DNA of 39,411 nucleotides from Brevundimonas sp. UBA7664 (GCF_002483305.1 NZ_DLHQ01000045.1:74859-114269), one strand, 5' to 3'. Positions 21,266 to 28,878 are shown, numbered from the stretch's first letter. The notes: generated by a model not told the origin, from the letters alone. Translations and numbers: made by a program.

Positions 21266-22549
21266 TCAGCGCCAGATGGCGTGGGGCAGGGCGATGTTGC
21301 GGGGCCGCGTTTCGGTGTCGCCAGTCGCGCCGGTGCTGGCGGTCCGCGCCGTACCCGAGCCTTGCGCGTCTTCGACATAGCCGTTGCCGGTGCTGCTGTC
21401 GTCATTCGACGGAATGGAGTGGCTGTGGCTCTGGATCGACTGCGCCTGGGCCGAGCCGTGAGTTCGGCCGACGTCAATGCCGCGGGCGAGATCCAGCGCC
21501 CGGACAAACTCGCCGCGCCATTCGGGCAGGCCGAAGGTGGTGGCGCCGTCCCCGACCCCGTAGGTGGTCCCGAATTTGGCGAAGAGCCGGGCATCATCGA
21601 CCCGGCTGGCGGTGCCGCCGTTGGCCAGGATCATGACCGTGGGGTCGAAGAGGGCCATGTCGTAGCCCAGGACAGCCAGGGTGCCGCAGCGTTCGACCAG
21701 CAGCTGCTCACGCGCGGCGGCCAGCTGGGCGTCGACGTAGGCCAGGGACGCCTTCAAGGAGAGGCCGTTGGTCATCGTGGCGGCGAAGTCCGGATCGTCG
21801 CCCAAGGCCGCGGAGAGTTCGTTCAGGGTGTCCAGCGCGCCGGGCGCGCCGGCGATCAGGGCGTCGATCGCGGCCTTAAGTCGTCGGGGCGTGATGGCTT
21901 TGGAAGCGTTCACGCCGGCCACGGCCTCGGCTTCGCTGGCCTCCTCGAGCGTGAGTACCCGATTGCCGCGCAGGTCGCCGCCACCAGTGATCAGGCCCCC
22001 GCCGGTGATCGTCCGGGCCCGGACGACGCTATCCAGTACCAAGGGCGAAACGATGCGGGTGTGGTCGGCGCCGGCTTCAGCCTCGGCCTGGGTGGCGATC
22101 TCGGCGACGCCCTTGACTGTTTCGGTGGCGGCCGGATTCGTCCAGCTCATATCGCCGAACTCGATCAGGGCAGCGTCGACGTCGGTGAAGGCCACGTCGA
22201 TCGTCAGCAGAACCGATGCCAGGCCGGACTTCTCAACGATCGTTTCGCCGGCGGAATAGACCGCGAACAGCGTCCCGTCCTCGAGGTAGAGGCCGAAACC
22301 CTTCACGCCGTAGCTGTCGCCGCCATCGTCACGCATGACGATGTTGAGCGACGCCGGGCCGGTGACCTCGCCGGCGATGGTGTCGACGCGCTTATGTTCG
22401 CCGGGCAGGGCGGTCAGGGTGTTGGCGCCCACGAACACCTGGTCGGTCAGGCCGATCTCGACGACATGGACCGCATAGGTTCCCATGGTCTCTGCGTCCG
22501 CCAGGGCGGCGTAGCCGGCGTTGGTGACGATCAGGGCGAGGGTGGTCAT
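21266..22549 (-). CDS. H: Tail fibre protein gpH with collar domain
   Basis: 427 aa. The N-terminus (MTTLALIVTNAGYAALADAE ... VVEIGLTD) is the DUF3751-type virion-attachment domain of P2 gpH. The middle has the repeat KGVAEIATQAEAEAGADHTRIVSP typical of fibres, and the end is a phage tail-collar domain (AKFGTTYGVGDGATTFGLPEWRGEF, then HSHSI). No gpG-type fibre chaperone follows; the enzymatic tailspike takes that position. Overlaps I by 4 nt. Confidence 0.93.
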   Translation of the reverse strand: MTTLALIVTNAGYAALADAETMGTYAVHVVEIGLTDQVFVGANTLTALPGEHKRVDTIAGEVTGPASLNIVMRDDGGDSYGVKGFGLYLEDGTLFAVYSAGETIVEKSGLASVLLTIDVAFTDVDAALIEFGDMSWTNPAATETVKGVAEIATQAEAEAGADHTRIVSPLVLDSVVRARTITGGGLITGGGDLRGNRVLTLEEASEAEAVAGVNASKAITPRRLKAAIDALIAGAPGALDTLNELSAALGDDPDFAATMTNGLSLKASLAYVDAQLAAAREQLLVERCGTLAVLGYDMALFDPTVMILANGGTASRVDDARLFAKFGTTYGVGDGATTFGLPEWRGEFVRALDLARGIDVGRTHGSAQAQSIQSHSHSIPSNDDSSTGNGYVEDAQGSGTARTASTGATGDTETRPRNIALPHAIWR

Positions 22550-23172
22550 GCGTCTTCCTCCAGGAGCGGCTCGCCGTCCTCGGTGAACAGGGGTTCGCCA
22601 TCGCTGGTCAGGAGGTGATCGGACCAGTCGACGTCGGCCGCCTCGGCCATTTCCATGCGATGGGCTGCAGCGGCCCGGCCGACAGCCAGAAGGCCGACCT
22701 CGGCCGCCAGATCGAGGGTTTGGGCCACTGTGAAGTGGGCCCGAGCGGGCTTCACCCGAACGACCTGGTCGGCGACCTTCTCAATGAAGCTGGCCAAGGG
22801 CGTTTCGCCACCCTCGACCGGCAGGCGGACCTCGAAGGTGTAAGGCGGAAGGCCCGTGTTGAACCATTCGTGGATGGAAAGGCCGACGGCGAAGGCGTCC
22901 AGCACCTCGCGCACGGCGGCTACAGAGCCCTTGCGGCGCTGTCGCTCGATCGCCTGGGCGATCATCTGGCGCTTGGTCTCTTCCGGCCAGGCCGGATCCC
23001 AGATGTCGATCGACAGGCCCCAGCCGAGCCAGGGCAGCAGATCGGCGGGGCAGGTTTCGGGGTTCCAGACGACCGGGAAGACGACGGGCACGGCGGCAAG
23101 GCGCGCGCTCGCGAGCTCGAGCGCGCGATCTCCCTTCCTCGTGTTCGGCGGCTGTAGGACCGGTGTCGTCAT
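22546..23172 (-). CDS. I: Baseplate protein gpI
   Basis: 208 aa, P2 gpI family: LPPNTxxxERALE-like opening (here LQPPNTRKGDRALELASARLA), PADLLPWLGWGLSIDIWDPAWPEETKR and KGSVAAVREVL. The C-terminal 30 residues carry a short imperfect duplication (SDGEPLFTEDGEPLLEED) not usual for the family. Overlaps H by 4 nt and follows J by 6 bp. Confidence 0.94.
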   Translation of the reverse strand: MTTPVLQPPNTRKGDRALELASARLAAVPVVFPVVWNPETCPADLLPWLGWGLSIDIWDPAWPEETKRQMIAQAIERQRRKGSVAAVREVLDAFAVGLSIHEWFNTGLPPYTFEVRLPVEGGETPLASFIEKVADQVVRVKPARAHFTVAQTLDLAAEVGLLAVGRAAAAHRMEMAEAADVDWSDHLLTSDGEPLFTEDGEPLLEEDA

Positions 23173-23178
23173 CCGCCG

Positions 23179-24081
23179 CTACTCGTCGATGCCGGCGATG
23201 GTGGTGCTGGCCGAGGTGCAGACGGCAACCTGGGTGCGGTCGACTTCGACGTCGGCGGCCGGCTGGATCTGGACGACGCGCTGAACGCCGGCGACGTGCT
23301 GGGCGGCGATCAGGCCGGAGCGCGTGGGCGTTCGGCCGAGCCGGCGGCATTCGGCGATGTAGAGATCTCTCCTGGCGATCGCCTCGGCCAGGACGACGGC
23401 GCTGTCGGGCCCGGCGAAGATCCAGAGTTCCGCCTCGGCCGCATAGTTGACGATCGATGCGGACTGGACGGTCACCTGATCGGTCAAGGGGCGCACGGTT
23501 TCGGCGTTCAGGGCCGCGTCGACCGCCTCGAGGACTTCAGCGTCGGCGACGCCCGAGCCGATGCGCGACTGGATTGTGACCAGCACTTCGCCCGGTTCCG
23601 GGCTGATCGCCGTCGCATCGAGGACGTCGGGGTGGGCGGACAGGGCATGGTAGACATACGCCGCCTCGGGCCCGGCGACCGAGAAGCCGTCCGGGGCCAG
23701 GACGATGCGTCGGCGGAAGGAATCGTCGCTCTCGAGGACGGCGTCGGTTCCGGCCTCTTCGTCAGCAGGGGTCAACACCAGGCGGATGGCCCCGACCAGG
23801 GAGCCGAGGTGATCGAGGGCGCCGCCCACGGCGTAGGCGACCATGACTCCCCTGCAGGCGTCGTTGACGCGTTGGCGGATCAGCAGCTCGCGGTAGGCGC
23901 AGACCTCGAGAATGCGCATGGCCGGGTCGCTGGGCACGAGGGCAGTGAAGGCCGGGTCGCGCGCCACCAGGTCGGCCAACATGGCCGCCAGGATGACGTC
24001 GTAGGACAGGGTCTCGACCACTTCCGGCGACGGCAGCTTCGACAGGTCGACGCCGGTGTTGGTGACGGAGGGGCTGAGCAT
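23179..24081 (-). CDS. J: Baseplate assembly protein gpJ
   Basis: 300 aa, baseplate J family: DLSKLPSPEVVETLSYDVILAAMLADL at the start, EPAMRILE-like segment (SDPAMRILEVCAYRELLIRQRVN), and DDSFRRRIVLAPDGFSVAGPEAAYVYHALS. Forms the wedge with W and I. ATG 24081 is 43 bp from a late operator, and no ribosome site is visible. In P2 J follows W; here it begins its own unit J-I-H. Confidence 0.95.
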   Translation of the reverse strand: MLSPSVTNTGVDLSKLPSPEVVETLSYDVILAAMLADLVARDPAFTALVPSDPAMRILEVCAYRELLIRQRVNDACRGVMVAYAVGGALDHLGSLVGAIRLVLTPADEEAGTDAVLESDDSFRRRIVLAPDGFSVAGPEAAYVYHALSAHPDVLDATAISPEPGEVLVTIQSRIGSGVADAEVLEAVDAALNAETVRPLTDQVTVQSASIVNYAAEAELWIFAGPDSAVVLAEAIARRDLYIAECRRLGRTPTRSGLIAAQHVAGVQRVVQIQPAADVEVDRTQVAVCTSASTTIAGIDE

Positions 24082-24123
24082 GGCCCCATGTCGTCGTCGC
24101 CGTCGCCCGCGCGCGAGGCAGGG

Positions 24124-24151
24124 CTGTTGTCACGGCGGCGGTTTACAACAG
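24124..24151 (-). promoter_or_regulatory. Late operator 3 (J unit), putative Ogr site
   Basis: CTGTTGT 24124-24130, ACAACAG 24145-24151, 14-bp spacer, 43 bp from ATG 24081. The start-proximal motif CGACGACATGGGG resembles that at the V and tailspike units. Confidence 0.82.
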
Positions 24152-24173
24152 CGCCCCTCGCGCAGGGGACGTT

Positions 24174-24647
24174 CTAGCCCGGGTTCAGATGCGCCAACAC
24201 CAGATCCGCCAGACGCTCGCGGTAGCCCGGGCTGAAGCCGACCAGGACGCGCTTCGGATAGGCGACAATCGGCGCGTCGGCCGTGCGGGCGACGCGATCG
24301 CGCAGCCCGTCCTGGTGGACGCGGGCCACGCGCGAGACGGTGGCGTTCGGGAAGCCGATGCTGGCCTCGCTCTCGTCATGCGCCGCGGTCAGATAGGCGG
24401 GCTTGCGCAGCTTCTGAAACATGGCGTCGGCGCGGCGCTTCATCCGGCCGGACTTGGACCGCAGCGGCGCGCGTTTGCGGGGCGTGTAGCTGGATCCGTC
24501 CGGATTCTTCTGGGCCCCGATGCGGTCGACGTTGTCCCGTCGGAGATCCAGCGAGACGGCCCGGGCCAGCTTGCGGCGCTCGGCCGGCTGCATCTGCTGG
24601 ATCAGGCCGCCAATCCAGTCCTCGAGCTGCTCGAGCTCATCGGCCAC
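24174..24647 (-). CDS. S: Tail completion / virion morphogenesis protein gpS
   Basis: 157 aa, P2 gpS family: LEDWIGGLIQQMQPAERRKLARAVSLDLRR, QKNPDGSSYTPRK (the N-P-D-G-x-x-(F/Y)-x-x-R-K motif) and YPKRVLVGFSPGYRERL at the end. Acts at the tail terminus for head-tail joining. It follows R by 1 bp. Confidence 0.94.
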   Translation of the reverse strand: MADELEQLEDWIGGLIQQMQPAERRKLARAVSLDLRRDNVDRIGAQKNPDGSSYTPRKRAPLRSKSGRMKRRADAMFQKLRKPAYLTAAHDESEASIGFPNATVSRVARVHQDGLRDRVARTADAPIVAYPKRVLVGFSPGYRERLADLVLAHLNPG

Positions 24648-24648
24648 G

Positions 24649-25158
24649 TCAGGGCGCCGGAATCTCGGCGATCAGCTCGCCGTCGGCGTAGATGCTGTGG
24701 ATGACGGGTGGGCTGGCCGGGCCGGCCGGCCAGCTCTCGACGCCCGCTTGGGCCGGTTCGGCGGCGTGGACCATGTTGAAACCGCCGTCGACCGGCGTGG
24801 CGATGACGCGTTCGGTCAGAGGCAGGCTGATCTGCAGGTCGATCTTCCTGGCGTCGAGGATGTCCGCCTCGAAGGCCAGGCCCTCGCGGTTCTTGTCGTA
24901 GTTCTGCAGGAGCTCGGGCTCGTTGACGGCCACCCAGGCGACCAGGGGCGTCATGACGGCGTCCGGATGGACCGCGAAGTCCAGCAGCATGAGGGTGCAG
25001 GTGTAGCGGTACTCGAAACCCATGACGCCGCTAGCGCCAGGAACGCCCGTGGCCCGGATCGAGCCCTTGTCGATGTAGATCTGCAGGCGGTCGGGCTCGG
25101 CCTTCAGCGCCGGGATGGCGGCGGTCAGGAAGGCGCGCACGGAATCAGGTTTCAACAT
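24649..25158 (-). CDS. R: Tail completion protein gpR
   Basis: 169 aa, P2 gpR family: MLKPDSVRAFLTAAIPALKAEPDRLQIYIDKG and FEYRYTCTLMLLDFAVHPDAVMTPLVAWV are diagnostic. The about 40-residue C-terminal extension (ERVIATPVDGG onward) is common in proteobacterial relatives. Lies 25 bp downstream of the spike-base-like gene in the same unit. Confidence 0.93.
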   Translation of the reverse strand: MLKPDSVRAFLTAAIPALKAEPDRLQIYIDKGSIRATGVPGASGVMGFEYRYTCTLMLLDFAVHPDAVMTPLVAWVAVNEPELLQNYDKNREGLAFEADILDARKIDLQISLPLTERVIATPVDGGFNMVHAAEPAQAGVESWPAGPASPPVIHSIYADGELIAEIPAP

Positions 25159-25183
25159 GCGCGCCTCCTGGCCAGCGGCCGGA

Positions 25184-25597
25184 TCAGGCCAGGTTCAGGT
25201 AGCCGGTGACGGTCGCGGTCGTGCCGGCGGCGACGATCGTCTTCGCCTCGACGGGCAGGATGGTCACGCCCTCGATCACCGGGAACAGGACTTCGGTGTC
25301 ATCAGCCAGGCGCACCTTGACCAGGCCGGCGACGGTGGCGATGACGTGGACAGCCCGGCCGGGCGTCTGGTTGGTGCCGACCACGATGGCCGTGGCGCTG
25401 CGATAGCCGCGGGCCGCGGTCGGCAGCGGATCGTCGGCAGAGACGGGGACTGCCTTCCAGACGTCACCGACCAGCTTGGCGATGGACTGGATCGCCATGC
25501 GGGCGAAGCCGCGGGTGCCGTAGGCGGTCGTTTCAACCGCGGCCTCGAGGCCGGGTTCGGCGATGGTGCGGTCGACGGTCTTGGCGGCGAAGGGCAT
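25184..25597 (-). CDS. Spike-base-like (Rcc01079-type) structural protein
   Basis: 137 aa, all-beta. The C-terminal 100 residues have the spacing of the RcGTA spike-base/Rcc01079 group: YRSATAIVVGTNQTPGRAVHVIATVAGLVKV, then FPVIEGVTILPVEAKTIVAAGTTATV. ATG 25597 has GGAG 7 nt upstream, and is 90 bp from its late operator, so this message has a leader. It heads the R-S unit; a head- or tail-decoration or spike function is inferred. Not a P2 core gene. Confidence 0.6.
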   Translation of the reverse strand: MPFAAKTVDRTIAEPGLEAAVETTAYGTRGFARMAIQSIAKLVGDVWKAVPVSADDPLPTAARGYRSATAIVVGTNQTPGRAVHVIATVAGLVKVRLADDTEVLFPVIEGVTILPVEAKTIVAAGTTATVTGYLNLA

Positions 25598-25686
25598 GGG
25601 TGGCTCCGGAGGGCGGGCAGACAGGGTGTCGGGACGACGGGGAAGGCCGCATGACGCTACGGTCGCCGCGCGGGCGCGAGGCGGGG

Positions 25687-25714
25687 CTGTTGTCGGCCGG
25701 GCGGTTTACAACAG
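25687..25714 (-). promoter_or_regulatory. Late operator 4 (R-S unit), putative Ogr site
   Basis: CTGTTGT 25687-25693, ACAACAG 25708-25714, 14-bp spacer. 90 bp from ATG 25597, which has a Shine-Dalgarno, unlike the starts at 43-45 bp. Confidence 0.8.
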
Positions 25715-25725
25715 GCGGCTAGGCG

Positions 25726-26040
25726 TCAGTTCGTCCCGACGCGGCGGCCGAGCCAGGCATCCTCGTCCGCATGCTCGCCGTCGTGGGTGTCCACGCCGGT
25801 CTGGCGCGCGACGTCGCAGCGCAGGATCTCCGCGGCCGCGGCCGCGAACAGCAGCTTCAGCCCCGGATAGGTCAGGTCAGCGGGAAGGGCGGGGATCTGG
25901 CAGGCCTGGCGCGCCGTCGCCGGCAGCTCGCGCCGCGGTGGCGTCACCGTGGCCGGCGCAGACGGCAGGCCGAAGCCCGCACAGCTCGCCGATGACAGAG
26001 CGCAGATCAGCGCCATCGTCAGGGACAGGAATCGGGTCAT
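25726..26040 (-). CDS. Rz1-like outer-membrane spanin lipoprotein
   Basis: 104 aa. Lipoprotein-like signal with Cys20 after LICALSSAS, then a Pro-rich stretch (PSAPATVTPPRR) as in o-spanins. It begins inside the Rz-like gene in another frame (overlap 25877-26040), the classical Rz/Rz1 arrangement. The lipobox is imperfect (Ser at -3). Predicted to bridge to the outer membrane and fuse it with the inner membrane at lysis. Confidence 0.72.
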   Translation of the reverse strand: MTRFLSLTMALICALSSASCAGFGLPSAPATVTPPRRELPATARQACQIPALPADLTYPGLKLLFAAAAAEILRCDVARQTGVDTHDGEHADEDAWLGRRVGTN

Positions 26041-26350
26041 GGGCGGAGGCCTCGAGGTGAATGGCGTAGCGGTGGACGACGTCGGTCGCGGCCGCGCGAT
26101 CGACGGCGGCCTGTTCGACGATGCGGGTGGTCGCCTGGGCTCCGGAGACCTCGGCCGCCCGGGCCGCGCCGTCGGATCTGGCGGTGACCAGCTGGCTCTC
26201 GGCCCGCTCGGCCCGCTTGAGCGTCCAGTTGAACGGATCCCAGCGGAAGCCGAGGCCTCCGATGAAACTTACGACAGCGCCGAGCATGATCACGGCCGCG
26301 ATGGCGACCAGGATCCAGTGGAGCGGGGTGAATTTGCGCAGGTCCGGCAT
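25877..26350 (-). CDS. Rz-like inner-membrane spanin
   Basis: 157 aa. One N-terminal transmembrane segment (residues 12-32, ILVAIAAVIMLGAVVSFIGG) and a periplasmic helical, Ala/Arg/Glu-rich domain (about 45-115); the Pro/Gly C-terminus overlaps the Rz1-like frame. With that overlap it is a good i-spanin candidate. Starts 1 bp after the stop of the three-TM protein. Confidence 0.72.
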   Translation of the reverse strand: MPDLRKFTPLHWILVAIAAVIMLGAVVSFIGGLGFRWDPFNWTLKRAERAESQLVTARSDGAARAAEVSGAQATTRIVEQAAVDRAAATDVVHRYAIHLEASAHDPIPVPDDGADLRSVIGELCGLRPAVCAGHGDATAARAAGDGAPGLPDPRPSR

Positions 26351-26351
26351 G

Positions 26352-26609
26352 TCAGGTCACCGCCAGGCGGACGATCAGGCCAACAGCCAGGCAGACAGCG
26401 GCGAAGATTCCGACGAGGGGAACGAACCAGGCGTTCGCACCGTAGGGACCGGGGTCGAAACGGCGGGCCCAGATCAGGAAGACCACGACGCAGGCGATCA
26501 GGGCCCAGGCGAAGCCGAACTTGACCACAAGGCTGACCACGATGGCCAGGATGATCGCCGCAGAGACGATCAGCTGGGCCGAGGCCCAGAAGGCGCGGAG
26601 CCGGTCCAT
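26352..26609 (-). CDS. Three-transmembrane small protein, holin candidate
   Basis: 85 aa with hydrophobic segments at about residues 10-27, 31-47 and 60-83. Size, topology and place between endolysin and spanins fit a class I holin, although two other membrane proteins precede the amidase. ATG 26609 shares one base with the amidase stop (TGATG). The frame upstream is a shadow. Confidence 0.6.
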   Translation of the reverse strand: MDRLRAFWASAQLIVSAAIILAIVVSLVVKFGFAWALIACVVVFLIWARRFDPGPYGANAWFVPLVGIFAAVCLAVGLIVRLAVT

Positions 26610-27070
26610 CAGTGCGACAGCTGACGTTGGGCCCACCAAGCCCCGACGTCGAAAGTGGGGCAGGCCTTGACCCACTCGCCCGGCTCGACCACGCCGTCGC
26701 CGTCGCGATCGGGCGACAGGTCGCGGTGGCCGCAGATACGGGCGGCGGGATAGCGGCCGTGCAGATCGCGGAGCAGCTGCTCGAGCGCGGCGTACTGCGC
26801 TTCGGTGAAGTTGGTTTCCGCGGTCATGTTCGGCTTGACGCCGCCGACCAGGCAGATGCCCAGCGAGCCGTCGTTGTGGCCTTTGACGTGCGAGCCGACG
26901 ACGGTGTCGGGCCGCCCCTTCTCGACGCGGCCGTCCCGGCGGATGACGTAATGGTAGCCGACGTCGCGCCAGCCCAGCTGCAGGTGCATGGCGCGCAGCT
27001 GGGCGACGCCGATATCACGGTTGGCGGGCGTGGCCGAGCAGTGGACCACGAGCAGGCGGATGGGTTTCAC
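26609..27070 (-). CDS. N-acetylmuramoyl-L-alanine amidase endolysin with EF-hand-like loop
   Basis: 153 aa, T7-lysozyme/amidase_2 family. VVHCSAT gives His10, GHRD gives His115 and ACPTFDV gives Cys137, the three zinc ligands; YHYVIRRDG (about residues 39-47) and LGICLVGG are conserved structural motifs. Between GHRDL and the Cys lies DRDGDGVVEPGE (121-132), a canonical EF-hand loop, so calcium may stabilise the zinc site. It cleaves peptidoglycan at lysis. No signal peptide, so it needs a holin. Overlaps neighbours by 4 and 1 nt. Confidence 0.94.
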   Translation of the reverse strand: MKPIRLLVVHCSATPANRDIGVAQLRAMHLQLGWRDVGYHYVIRRDGRVEKGRPDTVVGSHVKGHNDGSLGICLVGGVKPNMTAETNFTEAQYAALEQLLRDLHGRYPAARICGHRDLSPDRDGDGVVEPGEWVKACPTFDVGAWWAQRQLSH

Positions 27071-27408
27071 GACGGATCTCCGGATGGCGGCGGGGAATCG
27101 GGCTCGTCGAAGTCGACATCGACCTCGAAGCCAGCGCCCTTGAAGCCGACGCGGCCGGCCTTGCCGAAGGCCAGGGTGACCATGACGATGGCGATGATGG
27201 CGGTGGCGGCCAAGCCGAGGGCGACGGCGCCCTGGACGCGGGCCAGCCAGACGCTCTCGAGATTGGGGAAGCCGCGGTGGCCCAGCAGCCAGAGCTGGAC
27301 GTGGGCGACACCGATGGTGGCGACCAGGCCGCCGCCCAACATCAGGGCGAATCGGACCAGGGGCAGGGCTTTCAGGAAGCCGAAGAACTGGGCCTGAGTG
27401 ACTTTCAC
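27067..27408 (-). CDS. Two-transmembrane lysis-cassette protein, GTG start
   Basis: 113 aa from GTG 27408, which overlaps the upstream TGA (GTGA). Hydrophobic segments at about residues 14-38 and 52-75, then a soluble acidic tail (VDVDFDEPDSPPPSGD). Could be the holin or an antiholin; the family is not recognised. Confidence 0.6.
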   Translation of the reverse strand: MKVTQAQFFGFLKALPLVRFALMLGGGLVATIGVAHVQLWLLGHRGFPNLESVWLARVQGAVALGLAATAIIAIVMVTLAFGKAGRVGFKGAGFEVDVDFDEPDSPPPSGDPS

Positions 27409-27635
27409 GGCCGGTCGCCCTTCTCGAGGCGCTCGCGGATCCACGCCACGTCCCGCTGCACGGCGACCAGGTCGCCCTTGGCGAGGGGTTCGGTGACGCG
27501 CTCGAGCGCGTCGACGCGTTGGAACTGGCCGCCGAACAGGACGGCGGCTGCCACGACCTGGACCAGAATGGCCAGGGCGAGCTGGGCCGTGGAGATGGTC
27601 AGCGCCGGGCTGTTGCGGGTGGCGGTTGCGGACAT
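27405..27635 (-). CDS. Single-TM protein at head of lysis unit
   Basis: 76 aa; one transmembrane segment (about residues 15-37, LALAILVQVVAAAVLFGG), then a charged helix (RVDALERVTEPLAKGDL). ATG 27635 is 43 bp from a late operator without a Shine-Dalgarno. May regulate hole formation; function not known. Confidence 0.6.
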   Translation of the reverse strand: MSATATRNSPALTISTAQLALAILVQVVAAAVLFGGQFQRVDALERVTEPLAKGDLVAVQRDVAWIRERLEKGDRP

Positions 27636-27677
27636 GTCGGCATGTCGGCCCAGCGCGCGGCCGATTGCGACGCGGGG

Positions 27678-27705
27678 CTGTTGTTACGGACCCGGCTTAC
27701 AACAG
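27678..27705 (-). promoter_or_regulatory. Late operator 5 (lysis unit), putative Ogr site
   Basis: CTGTTGT 27678-27684, ACAACAG 27699-27705, 14-bp spacer, 43 bp from ATG 27635. It lies just downstream of the X gene stop, giving lysis its own late promoter. Confidence 0.82.
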
Positions 27706-27710
27706 GCCCG

Positions 27711-27941
27711 TCAGGTCCAGAGCTGAACCATCTCGGTCACGGCCAGTTCGTCGGCATCGGCCGCCGGCGGAATGACGACGGCGTAGCCCTCGGGCATGGC
27801 CTCCGAAACGGCGGCCAGGCCCGGGTTGACGGCAAGGATTTCTTCGACGGAGCCGCGGCCGCGCCCGAGGGTGCGCCAGACCAGGGCGTCGAGGGTTTCG
27901 CCGGCGTGGGCGTTGACGGTGATCGCCGCCTGCAGGGCCAT
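27711..27941 (-). CDS. X: Tail protein gpX (LysM-like)
   Basis: 76 aa, P2 gpX family: HAGETLDALVWRTLGRGRGSVEEILAVNPGLA is a LysM-type fold, with PEGYAVVIPP and VQLWT at the end (P2 gpX also ends in a Leu-Trp motif). Essential minor tail protein in P2. Its start overlaps the L stop by one base. Confidence 0.94.
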   Translation of the reverse strand: MALQAAITVNAHAGETLDALVWRTLGRGRGSVEEILAVNPGLAAVSEAMPEGYAVVIPPAADADELAVTEMVQLWT

Positions 27942-28429
27942 CAGATCAGCTCGACGGTGGCCCGGGGCAGGCCCTGGAAGTCCTGGACGGCCCAGCGGGC
28001 GTTGCGGCGGTGCTGATCCACCTCGGCCGTCAGCTCGTCCCGGCGATCGCCGCCGGCGGCGGTGGACGATTGCGCGAGCAGACGTTCGCCCAGATCCGCG
28101 CCGACCAGGCTGTAGACCGCCCGGGTGTAGAGGTGGACATAGTCGGAAACGCCATCGATCTCGCGACGCGGGGTGACCGCCTGCAGGTTCGCGGCGTCGC
28201 CGGCGTTGGCTTCGCGCCAGATGGCCAGCGATCGGGCCAGCTCGAGCATAGCCTGGATGACGGCGTCGCGCAGGCGATCGGGCAGGATGGTGGTGTCGAG
28301 GCGGACGGCGTCGCGCAGCTGCACCAGGTTGACGTCGGGCCAGAAGCCGTCGTTGCCGACCAATTCGGCCGGGCGTTCCTCGGGCGGTTCCGCGTCGGAG
28401 TTGGGGGGAAGGGAGACGAAGCCGGTCAA
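27941..28429 (-). CDS. L: Head completion protein gpL
   Basis: 162 aa, P2 gpL family: NDGFWPDVNLVQLRDAVRLDTTILPDRLRDAV, then LARSLAIWR and YTRAVYSLVGADLGERL near the end. The only start available upstream of the conserved NDGFWPD is TTG 28429, without a clear Shine-Dalgarno; translation may be coupled or the start may lie a little downstream. Caps the packaging vertex after DNA filling. Confidence 0.9.
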   Translation of the reverse strand: MTGFVSLPPNSDAEPPEERPAELVGNDGFWPDVNLVQLRDAVRLDTTILPDRLRDAVIQAMLELARSLAIWREANAGDAANLQAVTPRREIDGVSDYVHLYTRAVYSLVGADLGERLLAQSSTAAGGDRRDELTAEVDQHRRNARWAVQDFQGLPRATVELI

Positions 28430-28499
28430 GGTCAGATGCGCTTTCGGGATTGAGGCCAGACGGCCTGGTCTCCCTTCCTAGGATTGGCCCGTCCGGCTA

Positions 28500-28567
28500 C
28501 GGCGGTGGGGGAGGGGATGATGCGGCGTAGCGGCCCACAGGGCTGTCGCATTCCCCTCCCGCCGCCG
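28500..28567 (-). repeat. Long imperfect inverted repeat between L and the secreted protein gene
   Basis: Arms of about 25 and 21 nt: CGGCGG-T-GGGGGAGGGG-ATGATGCG at 28500-28524 and CGCATTCCCCTCCCGCCGCCG at 28547-28567, pairing with about 21 base pairs and small bulges, with an inner GCCC/GGGC loop-stem. There is no U-tract. The 28430-28587 spacer has no CDS. It may be an RNA processing site or the remnant of an insertion. Confidence 0.6.
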
Positions 28568-28587
28568 AGCGCCGGGGGGCGAGCTCG

Positions 28588-28878
28588 TTAAACCGAAAGG
28601 TCGGAGCCGATCGGTGCAGGCGAAAGCGCCAGCCGATCGTCGGAAAGCCGTGCGACGCGGCGCAGTTGGTAGATCCGCACCTGTTCGGCCGTCGCAACGG
28701 CGACAGGCTCGATGTCGAGCGCGCGCAGTTCGCCTTCGATCTGCAGGCGGGCGGCGGCGTCGATAAAGTCCGGCCATCGATAGTCGATATGCGATGCGGT
28801 CATGGCCATCGCCGGCGCGGCGACTGCGAGCAGGGTGAGGCAGCCGGCGATGGCCAGCGACATGAATCTACGAGGCAT
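28588..28878 (-). CDS. Secreted small protein inserted between M and L
   Basis: 96 aa. A signal peptide (basic MPRRF, hydrophobic LAIAGCLTLLAVAAPAMA, probable cleavage about residue 25 after AMA) precedes a mature domain of about 70 residues with YRWPDFIDAAARLQIEGELRAL. It overlaps the M gene by 11 bp. P2 has no gene at this position, so it is likely an acquired accessory gene expressed with the capsid genes. Function unknown. Confidence 0.62.
   Translation of the reverse strand: MPRRFMSLAIAGCLTLLAVAAPAMAMTASHIDYRWPDFIDAAARLQIEGELRALDIEPVAVATAEQVRIYQLRRVARLSDDRLALSPAPIGSDLSV

Noticed and set aside
21113..22618. 501-codon open frame on the plus strand
   Set aside because: Antisense to the tail fibre gene H; spans operator 2's flank and has no conserved segment.
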